This document shows, one piece after another, positions 56,844 through 64,000 of a stretch of 64,000 bases of DNA. The DNA lies in contig CAVOJU010000025.1 in NCBI GenBank assembly GCA_963696315.1, positions 1-64,000 of the forward strand, read 5' to 3'. The position numbers were made by a program, and so were the translations under genes. Numbering within the stretch: the stretch's first letter is position 1; each line of letters starts with the position of its first letter. The DNA is from CAWKEY01 sp963696315 (GTDB taxonomy: Bacteria; Pseudomonadota; Gammaproteobacteria; Methylococcales; Methylomonadaceae). The notes beneath the pieces were generated by a model that saw nothing but the letters and a program-made list of their open reading frames with translations, was not told the DNA's origin and ran no database searches.

Positions 56844-57134
56844 TATTTTCATTTCATCCCGAAGCGGAAGCCGAGTTTAACGATGCTATAGAGTCATTAC
56901 GAAGATAAAGAACGAGGCTTAAGCTATGACTTTGCGGTTGAAGAGTACACCACCATTCAAAGAATAACCGCTTTCTCTGAAGCCTGGCCGGTCATGAAGA
57001 ACGATGTTCGACGATCCTTGGTAAGAAGGTTTCCTTATGGTGTTTTATATTCAGAAGGAGAAGATGAAACAATATGGGTGGTTGCTGTGATGCATTTACA
57101 CCGTAATCCAGAATATTGGAAGCGTAGGATTTAG
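56840..57134 (+). pseudogene. RelE/ParE-type toxin, frameshifted
   Basis: The frame begins MIFSFHPEAEAEFNDAIE and stops after 22 codons. With a +1 shift at about 56895 it continues HYEDKERGLSYDFAVEEYTT and ends FPYGVLYSEGED ... HRNPEYWKRR, the normal pattern of ParE/RelE toxins. One extra base inactivates it as written. The antitoxin gene is intact. Confidence 0.75.
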
Positions 57135-57299
57135 ATCCGCATGGTGATTTCGCGTAAGCAAACCGCCGTTTATTTGATCCAAGGTCACAGGCTCGATCAT
57201 GGCGGATTGCTGAAGAGAACCGGCCTTACGTGTTAAGCCACGAGCATAAATACGCCAATAAAATCCCTAAAAACTTACCGTAATGCTGCAATCTATTCA

Positions 57300-58514
57300 A
57301 TGTCGAAACAATCCCCACATCGTATAATCCAGAACCAGTTTGATATGATTCTCTTTGAAGAAGGTTGTTTTTCGCCTTTAAACTGGCTTCTGAGAGAAGG
57401 ACATCTTGATTATGGCGATTATCAGAAGTGGAGGAAAGGCAAGTCAGCATTTTTAGAAGATCATTTTAAAACAACGAGTACTGAGATTATTGCTGACTTA
57501 CTGAGGACACAAGATTATGCCACGGCACTGAAACTTAAATCATTTAGTCACGCATACACATCAACTACCAGCCAGCCACTGCACTTTTGCCGATCCCCGG
57601 CAAACGAACTCATTTTTACAACCGTTTATGAGCCTGCTAAAGACCGGATGCAACTGGATTTGTTTTTTGACAGCGCACCTGCCTGCACTGCTTATGACCT
57701 GATAAGGGCCATCATCGATAAGCGTATTGATGATATTACGGTTTTACTAACAAAACTAAAAACGTCAAGCCCGGAAAAACACCAACAATTCGCCCGGCTA
57801 TTGGCTTTTGAAAAAACAATAATGCACTCCAAGGAAACCAGCGACCGAAAAATAACGCTGTTAAACCAAGTAGTCACACCCTTGGCTTTTGATATTTTAG
57901 GGCGATTTGCACATGATTTCATTACACCTTTGTGGCACAAACTCTCGGTAGATATTGCCGACCGGCATTTTGAGGCTGAAGCCCCCGAATATCATTTAAG
58001 TTTTACCGCCTTCAAGGGATATCAATGGCAGCAAGTCCTCTCATCAATCGACCGGGAAAGAAACTGGATTAAACAGCCTTTATTACTATTTCGTTATGCT
58101 GAAGCCTGTTTTAAATTGAATAAGGAACAGGAAGGAATTGCAAACTGGTTCAACTTGTTTATCCTGTTTCCTGAAACAGCTGAACGGCTGATTGATGACA
58201 CCTGTCATCGTTTAATGTTTTCTGACTGGCAGTATTTTTCCGAACTGGATCCTGAACTTGAACCCTCCTTGTTCCCGGCCTGGATGGTGATGAATAAACC
58301 TGCACTTGCAAAAAACACGGTGATTTCTGATCGAAAAGGCAATGAATCTTTACAGCTAATTGCAAACCTGGTTTGCACAGCTAACAGCGAAATCAATGAA
58401 ACAGTTATTCATCTCAGAGCCAGATTGCAACATAATAGTCCTGCTTTATTTGTCCACTATATGAGGGCTAAGGATAAACAGGATCATGGTAGCAGCCGAA
58501 ACCCATACAGTTAA
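57300..58514 (+). CDS. Orphan protein of unknown function
   Basis: A 404-residue soluble protein. It is mostly helical with tetratricopeptide-like spacing near residues 245-330 (LLFRYAEACFKLNKEQEGIA), which may be a scaffold. The first 60 residues include NWLLREGHLDYGDYQKWRKG, seen in some proteins of uncharacterised families. No catalytic motif is seen. It is bordered by the broken toxin gene and a 43-bp repeat, so the gene may be accessory. Confidence 0.55.
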   Translation: MSKQSPHRIIQNQFDMILFEEGCFSPLNWLLREGHLDYGDYQKWRKGKSAFLEDHFKTTSTEIIADLLRTQDYATALKLKSFSHAYTSTTSQPLHFCRSPANELIFTTVYEPAKDRMQLDLFFDSAPACTAYDLIRAIIDKRIDDITVLLTKLKTSSPEKHQQFARLLAFEKTIMHSKETSDRKITLLNQVVTPLAFDILGRFAHDFITPLWHKLSVDIADRHFEAEAPEYHLSFTAFKGYQWQQVLSSIDRERNWIKQPLLLFRYAEACFKLNKEQEGIANWFNLFILFPETAERLIDDTCHRLMFSDWQYFSELDPELEPSLFPAWMVMNKPALAKNTVISDRKGNESLQLIANLVCTANSEINETVIHLRARLQHNSPALFVHYMRAKDKQDHGSSRNPYS

Positions 58515-58543
58515 TTTTTCTGTTAATGATCGTTGTCAAACAA

Positions 58544-58586
58544 CTCGATTGATGGGCTTCGTTACCTCAGCCCATCCTACCGCGCC
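58544..58586. repeat. 43-bp direct repeat, copy 1
   Basis: CTCGATTGATGGGCTTCGTT and the following 23 bases recur at 60552-60594 with two mismatches. The two copies flank pckA and the IS66 remnant. Confidence 0.8.
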
Positions 58587-58607
58587 AAGGGCAGGCACCA
58601 AACACCT

Positions 58608-60227
58608 TTAACAATTGCGCGGACGTCCCGATGCGAGGATCGCGGTGTCCATATCGGGGAACTTCTGTGCCATATTGGCATGGAAGAGCTGATCGAGTTC
58701 GAGGCAAGCTGCATTGTACTCGGCCTGGTCTTGCCACATATTCGACGGGTTGAGATTGCGTTCATCAACACCCGCGATATGTTTGGGAACAAGCAGGTTG
58801 TGCTCGGGGAGAAGCACCAGTTCTTCATCATGAATTTTGTTGTGCTGTATGGCATGCACAATATTTCTTGATGTGGCGATGGAGAATCTTCTTCCGGCAG
58901 GAGAACCCATGGGGCCGCCGGTCCAGCCGGTGTTGACGAGGTATACCGGTACATTATGCTGACGCAGTTTGTCCTGGAATAACTCAAGATAATACTTGCT
59001 CAAGAGTGGAAAAAAGACTTCCCCGAAATACGCACTGAAAGTGGGCTCGAAGTCATGCAGACTATTCGCCTCGGTACTGCCGATCTTGGTGGTGTATCCC
59101 GCTGCAAAATAGTACGCCGCCTGTTCGGGTGACAGTTTTGCGACCGGGGGAAGCACGCCAAACATATCGCAGGTGAGGAAAATAATCGCATCCGGGTGTC
59201 CGGCGCGTTCACCGGGATAGACATCGTCAATAAACTCCATGGGGTAGAGCCCGCGAATGTTCTCCGGTCCTGTTTCAAAATCGGCTACGCGATTACTGTC
59301 CAGTACAACATTTTCCATGATCGTCCCGAAGCGAATTGCGTCCCAGATCAATTGCTCCCGTTCCCGGGTGATATCGTGGAGTTTGGCATAGCAGCCTCCG
59401 GCAAGATTAAATACGCCGTCTGGGCCCCATGCGTGGCCGTCGTCGCCAATGAGCAGGCACTCAGGATCGGCAGAAAGTGCTGTTTTTCCGGTACCCGAGA
59501 GTCCCAGGAAGAGAGTAACCTTACCTTCTTTCTTGGTGATGTTCGCACCGCAATGCATGGTGAGGATACCTTCGAGGGGCAGGAGCGTGTTCATTGCCGT
59601 AAAAAGCGCTTTCCATTCACAGCCGCCGTAGGTGCGGTTGGCGATCAATATCACTTGCTCGTCCAGGTCAATGGCGATGACGCCGTCACCATGCGTTGAA
59701 TCCCGTTCCGGAACGGTGATGAATGAAGGCACACTCAATAATGTCCAGGGTTTTTTGCTTCCGTCGTGCTGCTCGCCTCTGATAAAAAAGTTGCGTCCGA
59801 AAAGTTGATGCCAGGCGTATTTCGTCGCAAGCCGAAGCGGCTGACGATATTGGCTATCTTTGCCGATATAGAGATCATCGGAGAAAAATAGCGGCTCGGC
59901 AAGTTTATCCACATGATCCATCACCCGTTCCATGAGCGAGAGAAAGGCTTCTCGGGGCATTTCTTTATTGACCGAATTCCAGCTGATCCGTGAAGAATAT
60001 TTTCCCTCGACGATGTATCGGTCGGCCGGAGAGCGTCCGGTGCGATTAGTGTCGACACATAAGGCGCCATTGGATGCCAAACGGGCATTGATAGGTGGTT
60101 TGCATTCTCGTTTAATCGTGTGCTCAATGAGCTCTATATCAGTCTTCGGGCGTCTAAAGCGTCCCTGGTTACGAATTATTTCCGTCAGCGTCTGAGACTG
60201 ATTTTTGATCCAGTTTTGTTCCGGCAT
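58608..60227 (-). CDS. pckA: Phosphoenolpyruvate carboxykinase (ATP)
   Basis: A 539-residue ATP-dependent enzyme that makes PEP from oxaloacetate. LGLSGTGKTALSADPECLLI holds the P-loop-like kinase-1a motif; FLTCDMFGVLPPV and NTGWTGGPMGSP are family motifs, and GRSPADRYIVEG is the oxaloacetate-binding region. It may serve gluconeogenesis toward glycogen or anaplerosis. The gene stands alone between two 43-bp repeats. Confidence 0.95.
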   Translation of the reverse strand: MPEQNWIKNQSQTLTEIIRNQGRFRRPKTDIELIEHTIKRECKPPINARLASNGALCVDTNRTGRSPADRYIVEGKYSSRISWNSVNKEMPREAFLSLMERVMDHVDKLAEPLFFSDDLYIGKDSQYRQPLRLATKYAWHQLFGRNFFIRGEQHDGSKKPWTLLSVPSFITVPERDSTHGDGVIAIDLDEQVILIANRTYGGCEWKALFTAMNTLLPLEGILTMHCGANITKKEGKVTLFLGLSGTGKTALSADPECLLIGDDGHAWGPDGVFNLAGGCYAKLHDITREREQLIWDAIRFGTIMENVVLDSNRVADFETGPENIRGLYPMEFIDDVYPGERAGHPDAIIFLTCDMFGVLPPVAKLSPEQAAYYFAAGYTTKIGSTEANSLHDFEPTFSAYFGEVFFPLLSKYYLELFQDKLRQHNVPVYLVNTGWTGGPMGSPAGRRFSIATSRNIVHAIQHNKIHDEELVLLPEHNLLVPKHIAGVDERNLNPSNMWQDQAEYNAACLELDQLFHANMAQKFPDMDTAILASGRPRNC

Positions 60228-60304
60228 TGTTGTCTCCTGCGCTATTCACGCTATTGAAGTGAAAGAATATAGAAATACCGGCTAGTTTATCACGGGAGCG
60301 GTAA

Positions 60305-60541
60305 TTATTCAGACCCCTTAACAATGGGCCGCTTTGGAACCGGCAGCCCAGTCCGCTGACTGTGAAGCACCGCGTCCAAATAAATCCAGGGGAATTGCTT
60401 CCTTTTACGGCACGTTTCGATAATACTGATTAAGATGGCAAAAACCCGTGAGCCTTGCTGGGTGCCCGTGCCATAGCTGATTATTGCTAATATCACCCAA
60501 TGCCGTAAAGCATGCGCCGCTTCGTAGTTGGTCAAAGGCAA
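60305..60541 (-). pseudogene. IS66-type transposase C-terminal remnant
   Basis: A 78-codon fragment that matches the end of IS66 transposases: NYEAAHALRHWVILAIISYG, then QGSRVFAILISIIETCRKRK and a YLDAV ending. Catalytic parts are missing, so it is a dead remnant. Confidence 0.7.
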
Positions 60542-60551
60542 ATGAGCGTAG

Positions 60552-60594
60552 CTCGATTGATGGGCTTCGTTATCTCAGCTCATCCTACCGCGCC
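60552..60594. repeat. 43-bp direct repeat, copy 2
   Basis: Second copy of the repeat at 58544-58586, directly next to the IS66 remnant. The inner part (GGGCTTCGTTATCTCAGCTC) can fold weakly. Confidence 0.8.
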
Positions 60595-60690
60595 TATTAC
60601 TTGAATTCACCTGAGATATTTCCCGCATCAGTTGAAGTACAAATACCCTGTGGTTTAGGGGTTACGAGAGGAGCAGAACTTTTTGTTTTC

Positions 60691-61539
60691 CTATCGAAAC
60701 GTTTCAGCAAACTGTTCCGCTTCGGCAAAGGCTTTGGCAATCATCTCTTCCATTGTTTTCCTGCCGATATTGAAATCTTTTTCAGCAGCTTTAAGCAACC
60801 GTTCGGTGCCATCGTCTTCATCAAAATACCGCACCAGTGAAACCAGCCGCACCGCCGGCTCTGCCGATGAATGCTCAGACAGGTCATGATGACCGGCAAT
60901 GGCATTAATCAGATATTCCGGCAGGCCCCACTGTTCAGCGACCAGCGCACCAATAAGCGGATGATCGTAGCCGAAAAGCTCCCGTTCCATGACATCGATA
61001 TCCACTTCCTTATCCGCATGCCAATCTGTTAAAAGATCTTTGTAAATCTGTTTCTTTCCTTCAGAAATAAGGGGAATGGCCATATCCTGCAGCAATGCTG
61101 CGGTGAAGCTCTCAGCCTGGGTTGCGGCATGCAGATGCAGGGCTACATGCTTGGCAAGACAGGCCCGCCGGGCCGAGGCCAGCCAGAAACGGGAAACATC
61201 GATACAACCAAGGGTGGGAGGAATGGTAGTGGCGACGGCATAGGTCAAAAGCATTGATTCCAGACGGGAGCGGCCAAGAATAGTAACCGCATGATGGAGA
61301 CTTGAAACCTTGGTGGCCAGGCTGAAGGCCGCTGAATTGACCAGTCGCAGTATCTTGATGTTCATGCCTGGATCCATTTGGATCTGGTCGGCGATAGCCT
61401 TAATCTCGGACTGGGGATCCCGCAGCATGCCGAGAACATTCATTACCGCTTCCGGAAAACTATGCAGTTCAAACTCACCCAGCAATAGTTTTAATTCTTC
61501 CTTGGGGTCTTTGTGGCTTCGTTTGAAAAAATTAAACAC
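60691..61539 (-). CDS. HDOD domain signalling protein
   Basis: A 282-residue protein with an HDOD domain (LHSFPEAVMNVLGMLRDPQS ... MDPGMNIKILRLVNSAAF, then HHAVTILGRSRLESMLL). HDOD proteins are noncatalytic relatives of HD phosphohydrolases and act in signalling and motility control. AGHHDLSEHS retains an HD-like pair late in the domain. It begins 6 bp after the pentapeptide-channel gene, so the two are translated from one message. Confidence 0.85.
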   Translation of the reverse strand: MFNFFKRSHKDPKEELKLLLGEFELHSFPEAVMNVLGMLRDPQSEIKAIADQIQMDPGMNIKILRLVNSAAFSLATKVSSLHHAVTILGRSRLESMLLTYAVATTIPPTLGCIDVSRFWLASARRACLAKHVALHLHAATQAESFTAALLQDMAIPLISEGKKQIYKDLLTDWHADKEVDIDVMERELFGYDHPLIGALVAEQWGLPEYLINAIAGHHDLSEHSSAEPAVRLVSLVRYFDEDDGTERLLKAAEKDFNIGRKTMEEMIAKAFAEAEQFAETFR

Positions 61540-61545
61540 TGTGGA

Positions 61546-62568
61546 TCACTCCCCGCGCCTAGCCATTTTATTGGCAAAGATGGATAAAAGTCCGCCGAGC
61601 ATGATGTAACCAGTAAAAACCTCACAGATGGCAATAATACGGGCAACAGGCGTGGCCGGAACAATGTCGCCATAGCCCAGGGTGGTAATGGTTACCACCG
61701 AGTAATAAAATGGGCCAATCCAATTGTCGTACTTGCCGTAATCAACTCCACTGAAAGCATAGAGCACGCTGAAAAGCACTACTATTCCCAGAATCCACAG
61801 AGACCAAAGAGTAGGGCTTCTGCCACAATCACTGGTTATCCACCAGAGTTTATAAATCATGTAGTTGAGTTTACTGGAGTCCCGAAATTCTTGGAGATAA
61901 TTCTCGTCAACCACAAACCGCCGCATTCGGTAGGCCCCGGCAAAGTTGATATCGCGGATATCCACTCCGTACCATTTAGCCTTTTCATATCCACAGACCT
62001 GGCACAGTCGTGCATCCCGCATGTCGGTATTATTCATTGTAGCGCCAGCAAAATTGGCGAGTGACAGATCAGCCCCCCGAAAATCAGCTCCGGTGCAATC
62101 CGCCTTATAAAACACTGCTTCCCTTAATCGCGCCCGGCTGAGATTGGCATGCCGCAAATCCGCCTCCGTTAAATCTGTTTTGGTAAGGGTCGCATCAGTA
62201 AGTACCGTGTTGAACATTCTGGTTTTCTTCAATGTCGCCATCCCGAGGCCAGCCCTTTCTGCACGGGCATCTTCCAGATTGGCTTCCGAGAGATTGGCTC
62301 CAGTCAACTCGACATCATTAAGTTTTGCCTTGACCAGGCTTGCCAGGCTGAAATCAGCCTTAAAAAGAAAGGCTCCGCTTAGGTCGGCCTCAGACAGATC
62401 GGCTTTGACAAAATTGGCTCCCATAAGATGCAACCCTGATAAATCCTCGCCACGCAAAGATACTCCCTTGAAATTAAGCTCAGCCGGCGGAATTCTTTCC
62501 TTCGGGTTGTCGCGGAGCCGCTGGATAACCTTAAGTGCATCCTCTTTTGCAACAAAATCCTTGGTCAT
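61546..62568 (-). CDS. Pentapeptide-repeat protein fused to a potassium-channel pore
   Basis: A 340-residue fusion. Residues about 30-190 are pentapeptide repeats (A(D/N)LSEADLSGA type) forming a right-handed beta-helix. Residues about 255-335 have two membrane helices with a selectivity filter TTLGYGDIVPATP between them, a voltage-insensitive ion channel. The repeat domain would sit in the cytoplasm and may gate or cluster the pore. The downstream HDOD gene suggests signal control. A short cysteine pair CQVC is near residue 192. Confidence 0.85.
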   Translation of the reverse strand: MTKDFVAKEDALKVIQRLRDNPKERIPPAELNFKGVSLRGEDLSGLHLMGANFVKADLSEADLSGAFLFKADFSLASLVKAKLNDVELTGANLSEANLEDARAERAGLGMATLKKTRMFNTVLTDATLTKTDLTEADLRHANLSRARLREAVFYKADCTGADFRGADLSLANFAGATMNNTDMRDARLCQVCGYEKAKWYGVDIRDINFAGAYRMRRFVVDENYLQEFRDSSKLNYMIYKLWWITSDCGRSPTLWSLWILGIVVLFSVLYAFSGVDYGKYDNWIGPFYYSVVTITTLGYGDIVPATPVARIIAICEVFTGYIMLGGLLSIFANKMARRGE

Positions 62569-62640
62569 ATATTTACCTTCTTAAAAAGTGTTTCTGGTAC
62601 GAGCCATGACATAAGATAGCTTATGCTACGCGTCCAGCAA

Positions 62641-62672
62641 GTAGCCCGTATGCAGCGCGAGCGGAATACAGG
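62641..62672. repeat. REP-like inverted repeat, left of the RAYT gene
   Basis: GTAGCCCGTATGCAGCGCGA and the next 12 bases match the reverse complement of 63261-63293 almost exactly. Confidence 0.8.
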
Positions 62673-62695
62673 AAAACACCCCCCTGACTTGTAAT

Positions 62696-63232
62696 TTATG
62701 GTTTATTCTCGAACATCCATAGCATGTAGCTCTTGATTTGTACCTGCCCAATTTCTAGGCAAAATGCCATCTCGAACATATCTATGAAAAGAAAATACTG
62801 CCAATGTGCGGCGGATTGAACTAGGCCGTGTTTGACGGGGTTGTAATGGATATAATCCAAATGTCGAAAATAATCGGTTTCGTCCCTAATCATGTGTTCC
62901 CAGAAACGCTTTTGCCAAACATCGTATTCACTCCGATTATTTTTGGCTCCGGCTTTCCCCGCTTTATTTAACGCTTTGGTGAATGAGCTTTTTATCGCCC
63001 GCCAACGTCCTGAATAATCGGAATCATTTTCGGGTAATGTCCAAACCGTATGTAAGTGCTCTGGAAGAACAACAATACTATCGATAACGAATGGACGTTT
63101 ATTAAGTTCTTCTCTAAATGCGTGCCGCAACAACTGAATGTTATCTGTTAACGTGGATGCTTTTCTGTTTTTTAAGGTAACTGTAAAAAAATAGCACCCG
63201 CCGGGCATATAATTACGCCTGTAATTAACCAT
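62696..63232 (-). CDS. REP-associated tyrosine transposase (RAYT)
   Basis: A 178-residue Y1 transposase of the REP-associated type: PGGCYFFTVTLKNRK at the start, VVLPEHLHTVWTLPE with the HUH-like pair (His-Leu-His), and YIHYNPVKHGLV with the nucleophile Tyr nearby. These enzymes move or spread REP sequences. The gene is flanked by matching inverted repeats at 62641-62672 and 63261-63293, the expected substrate. Confidence 0.9.
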   Translation of the reverse strand: MVNYRRNYMPGGCYFFTVTLKNRKASTLTDNIQLLRHAFREELNKRPFVIDSIVVLPEHLHTVWTLPENDSDYSGRWRAIKSSFTKALNKAGKAGAKNNRSEYDVWQKRFWEHMIRDETDYFRHLDYIHYNPVKHGLVQSAAHWQYFLFIDMFEMAFCLEIGQVQIKSYMLWMFENKP

Positions 63233-63260
63233 AAAACTGATAGCTTACCTTAATCATTTA

Positions 63261-63293
63261 ACCCGTATTCCGCTCGCGCTGCATACGGGCTAC
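63261..63293. repeat. REP-like inverted repeat, right of the RAYT gene
   Basis: ACCCGTATTCCGCTCGCGCT and the next 13 bases are the inverted partner of the left copy. The stop end of the DUF2442 gene overlaps it by 4 bp. Confidence 0.8.
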
Positions 63294-63562
63294 TTGCTAT
63301 TTTCTTTTGCTTTAAGTGGGAAACGCTCCGGATGTTCAATTATTTCTTTTGTTAAATCAACATCAATATCAGGCCAATAGAAATGGCCAGAGGATTGCTC
63401 CTCTACATTGATAATCGATTTAACAGCCTGATCTTTAAACCAAGGGAAATAATCATAGGGCATGAACAGCTCCTTATTGTGAGCTAAAAGCCATACTCCA
63501 TGGGTTGTGATGTTGGTAACCTCAACCGCTAAAGTGCTGTTGCCATGCGCCAATGAGCTCAT
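63290..63562 (-). CDS. DUF2442 protein
   Basis: A 90-residue protein with the DUF2442 pattern (TLAVEVTNITTHGVWLLAHN, then ELFMPYDYFPWFKD). DUF2442 genes usually pair with DUF4160 genes and are suspected toxin-antitoxin or regulatory modules. It overlaps the upstream DUF4160 gene by 41 bp as drawn; a later start codon is possible. Confidence 0.8.
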   Translation of the reverse strand: MSSLAHGNSTLAVEVTNITTHGVWLLAHNKELFMPYDYFPWFKDQAVKSIINVEEQSSGHFYWPDIDVDLTKEIIEHPERFPLKAKENSK

Positions 63563-63761
63563 TGTAATGAACCTCCACTAATGATTCGATTTCTTTCAAT
63601 TGCTTTCTTGAGTAATGATGATTGATTGCAAGTTCAATTTCTGGCTCAAACCAAAATTTTGCTTCGCCATCTCCTGAAACCACATGAACATGCATTCGCT
63701 CTTCTTCCCTTGAAAAAAAGAAGAATCTATACCCGCTTTCTGTAAACACTGTAGGACTCAT
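63522..63761 (-). CDS. DUF4160 protein
   Basis: A 79-residue protein with the DUF4160 signature (FFFFSREEERMHVHVVSGDG and AKFWFEPEIELAINH). It is the first gene of the pair with DUF2442. Function is unproven; a type II-like module is the usual suggestion. Confidence 0.85.
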   Translation of the reverse strand: MSPTVFTESGYRFFFFSREEERMHVHVVSGDGEAKFWFEPEIELAINHHYSRKQLKEIESLVEVHYNELIGAWQQHFSG

Positions 63762-63852
63762 ATTTTTCTTGCACCCAACACCAAAATCAGCCAGAAAATT
63801 TAGTTGGTTGGATAGAGCGGGAGCGAAGCCTAACCACTTAAGGCTCCGATTT

Positions 63853-63879
63853 GTTGGGCTTCATTGCATTCAACCCAAC
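63853..63879. repeat. GTTGGG/CCCAAC hairpin
   Basis: GTTGGGCTTC and ATTCAACCCAAC form a short inverted repeat between the DUF4160 gene and the last partial gene. It could end the latter's transcript, but no T run follows. Confidence 0.4.
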
Positions 63880-63899
63880 CTACGCGCTGCAACGATTTG

Positions 63900-64000
63900 T
63901 TAGAGAGCATCTGCCACCGCCCATCCTTCGTGGGTCAGCTCGAATATCTCACCTTTGTAGCCGCGACCAACAACCAGACCCTTGCTTTCCAAGTTTCGAA
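63900..64000 (-). CDS. C-terminal end of an unidentified protein (partial)
   Basis: The minus-strand frame is open from the window edge to TAA at 63900, giving 32 residues that end ELTHEGWAVADAL. The pattern looks like the last strand and helix of a winged-helix domain. Nothing more can be said without the rest of the gene. Confidence 0.5.
   Translation of the reverse strand, partial: RNLESKGLVVGRGYKGEIFELTHEGWAVADAL

Noticed and set aside
30250..57134. Programmed +1 frameshifting as a general explanation
   Set aside because: The seven sites share no slippery codon, stop-codon context or stem-loop, and they occur in unrelated families.
1..64000. CRISPR arrays, riboswitches and rRNA genes
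   Set aside because: I saw no regular repeat-spacer array, no conserved riboswitch core and no rRNA signature; a covariance-model scan would be needed to exclude small RNAs.

Overview
The window looks like a chromosome segment of a gammaproteobacterial methanotroph or methylotroph, probably order Methylococcales. The main reasons are a lanthanide-type methanol dehydrogenase (xoxF, 13.9-15.7 kb) with xoxJ, an fchA-type methenyl-tetrahydrofolate cyclohydrolase, the gammaproteobacterial order cysS / cyclophilin / lpxH, and a large glycogen locus with two glycogen synthases. The genus is inference; no rRNA is present.

Region 1 (1-9.5 kb) is the right part of an integrative conjugative element. 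It holds a TrbI/VirB10, TrbJ, TrbK-like, TrbL and lytic transglycosylase block, an STY4528-like replication protein, a DUF4224-like small protein and a tyrosine recombinase pointing at the 3' end of tRNA-His. A transposon (transposase C-terminus, AAA ATPase and four regularly spaced end repeats) has removed the 5' end of trbI. Three tRNAs (His, Arg, Pro) follow.

Region 2 (9.8-17 kb) is core metabolism: fchA, cysS, a periplasmic cyclophilin, lpxH, then xoxF and xoxJ. No xoxG cytochrome lies between xoxF and xoxJ.

Region 3 (17.1-36 kb) is the glycogen locus: malQ, a GH57 amylase and glgC on the minus strand; glgB and glgA1 on the plus strand; then a minus-strand set of a PLD-fold protein, an endonuclease/exonuclease/phosphatase-fold protein with two starch-binding-like signatures, a GH57 branching-type enzyme and a DUF4912 protein; then glgX, a second glgA and a small secretin-like protein. 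Pairing the PLD and EEP-fold enzymes with glycogen metabolism is unusual.

Region 4 (36-42.5 kb) has zapE, acnB, a RelBE-type pair, NAD-type isocitrate dehydrogenase and a LuxR-type regulator.

Region 5 (42.9-54.8 kb) is a single-strand run of about nine genes, most without a family I recognise. It includes a DUF4438 protein, a peptidoglycan-binding plus M23 peptidase protein, a protein with two peptidoglycan-binding domains, three unknown proteins, an HEXXH metalloprotease-like protein and two paralogues with a very acidic, aromatic N-terminus and an Arg/Ala-rich C-terminus. This is the best candidate here for an undescribed system. Four of its genes are interrupted by net +1 frameshifts.

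Region 6 (55-64 kb) holds NADP-type icd, a broken toxin-antitoxin pair, an orphan gene, pckA, an IS66 remnant, an HDOD protein next to a pentapeptide-repeat ion channel, a REP-associated transposase between inverted repeats, a DUF4160/DUF2442 pair and the end of one more gene.

Seven genes in the window need a net +1 shift to read through. This may be gene decay or sequencing insertions, and it matters for every pseudogene call below.
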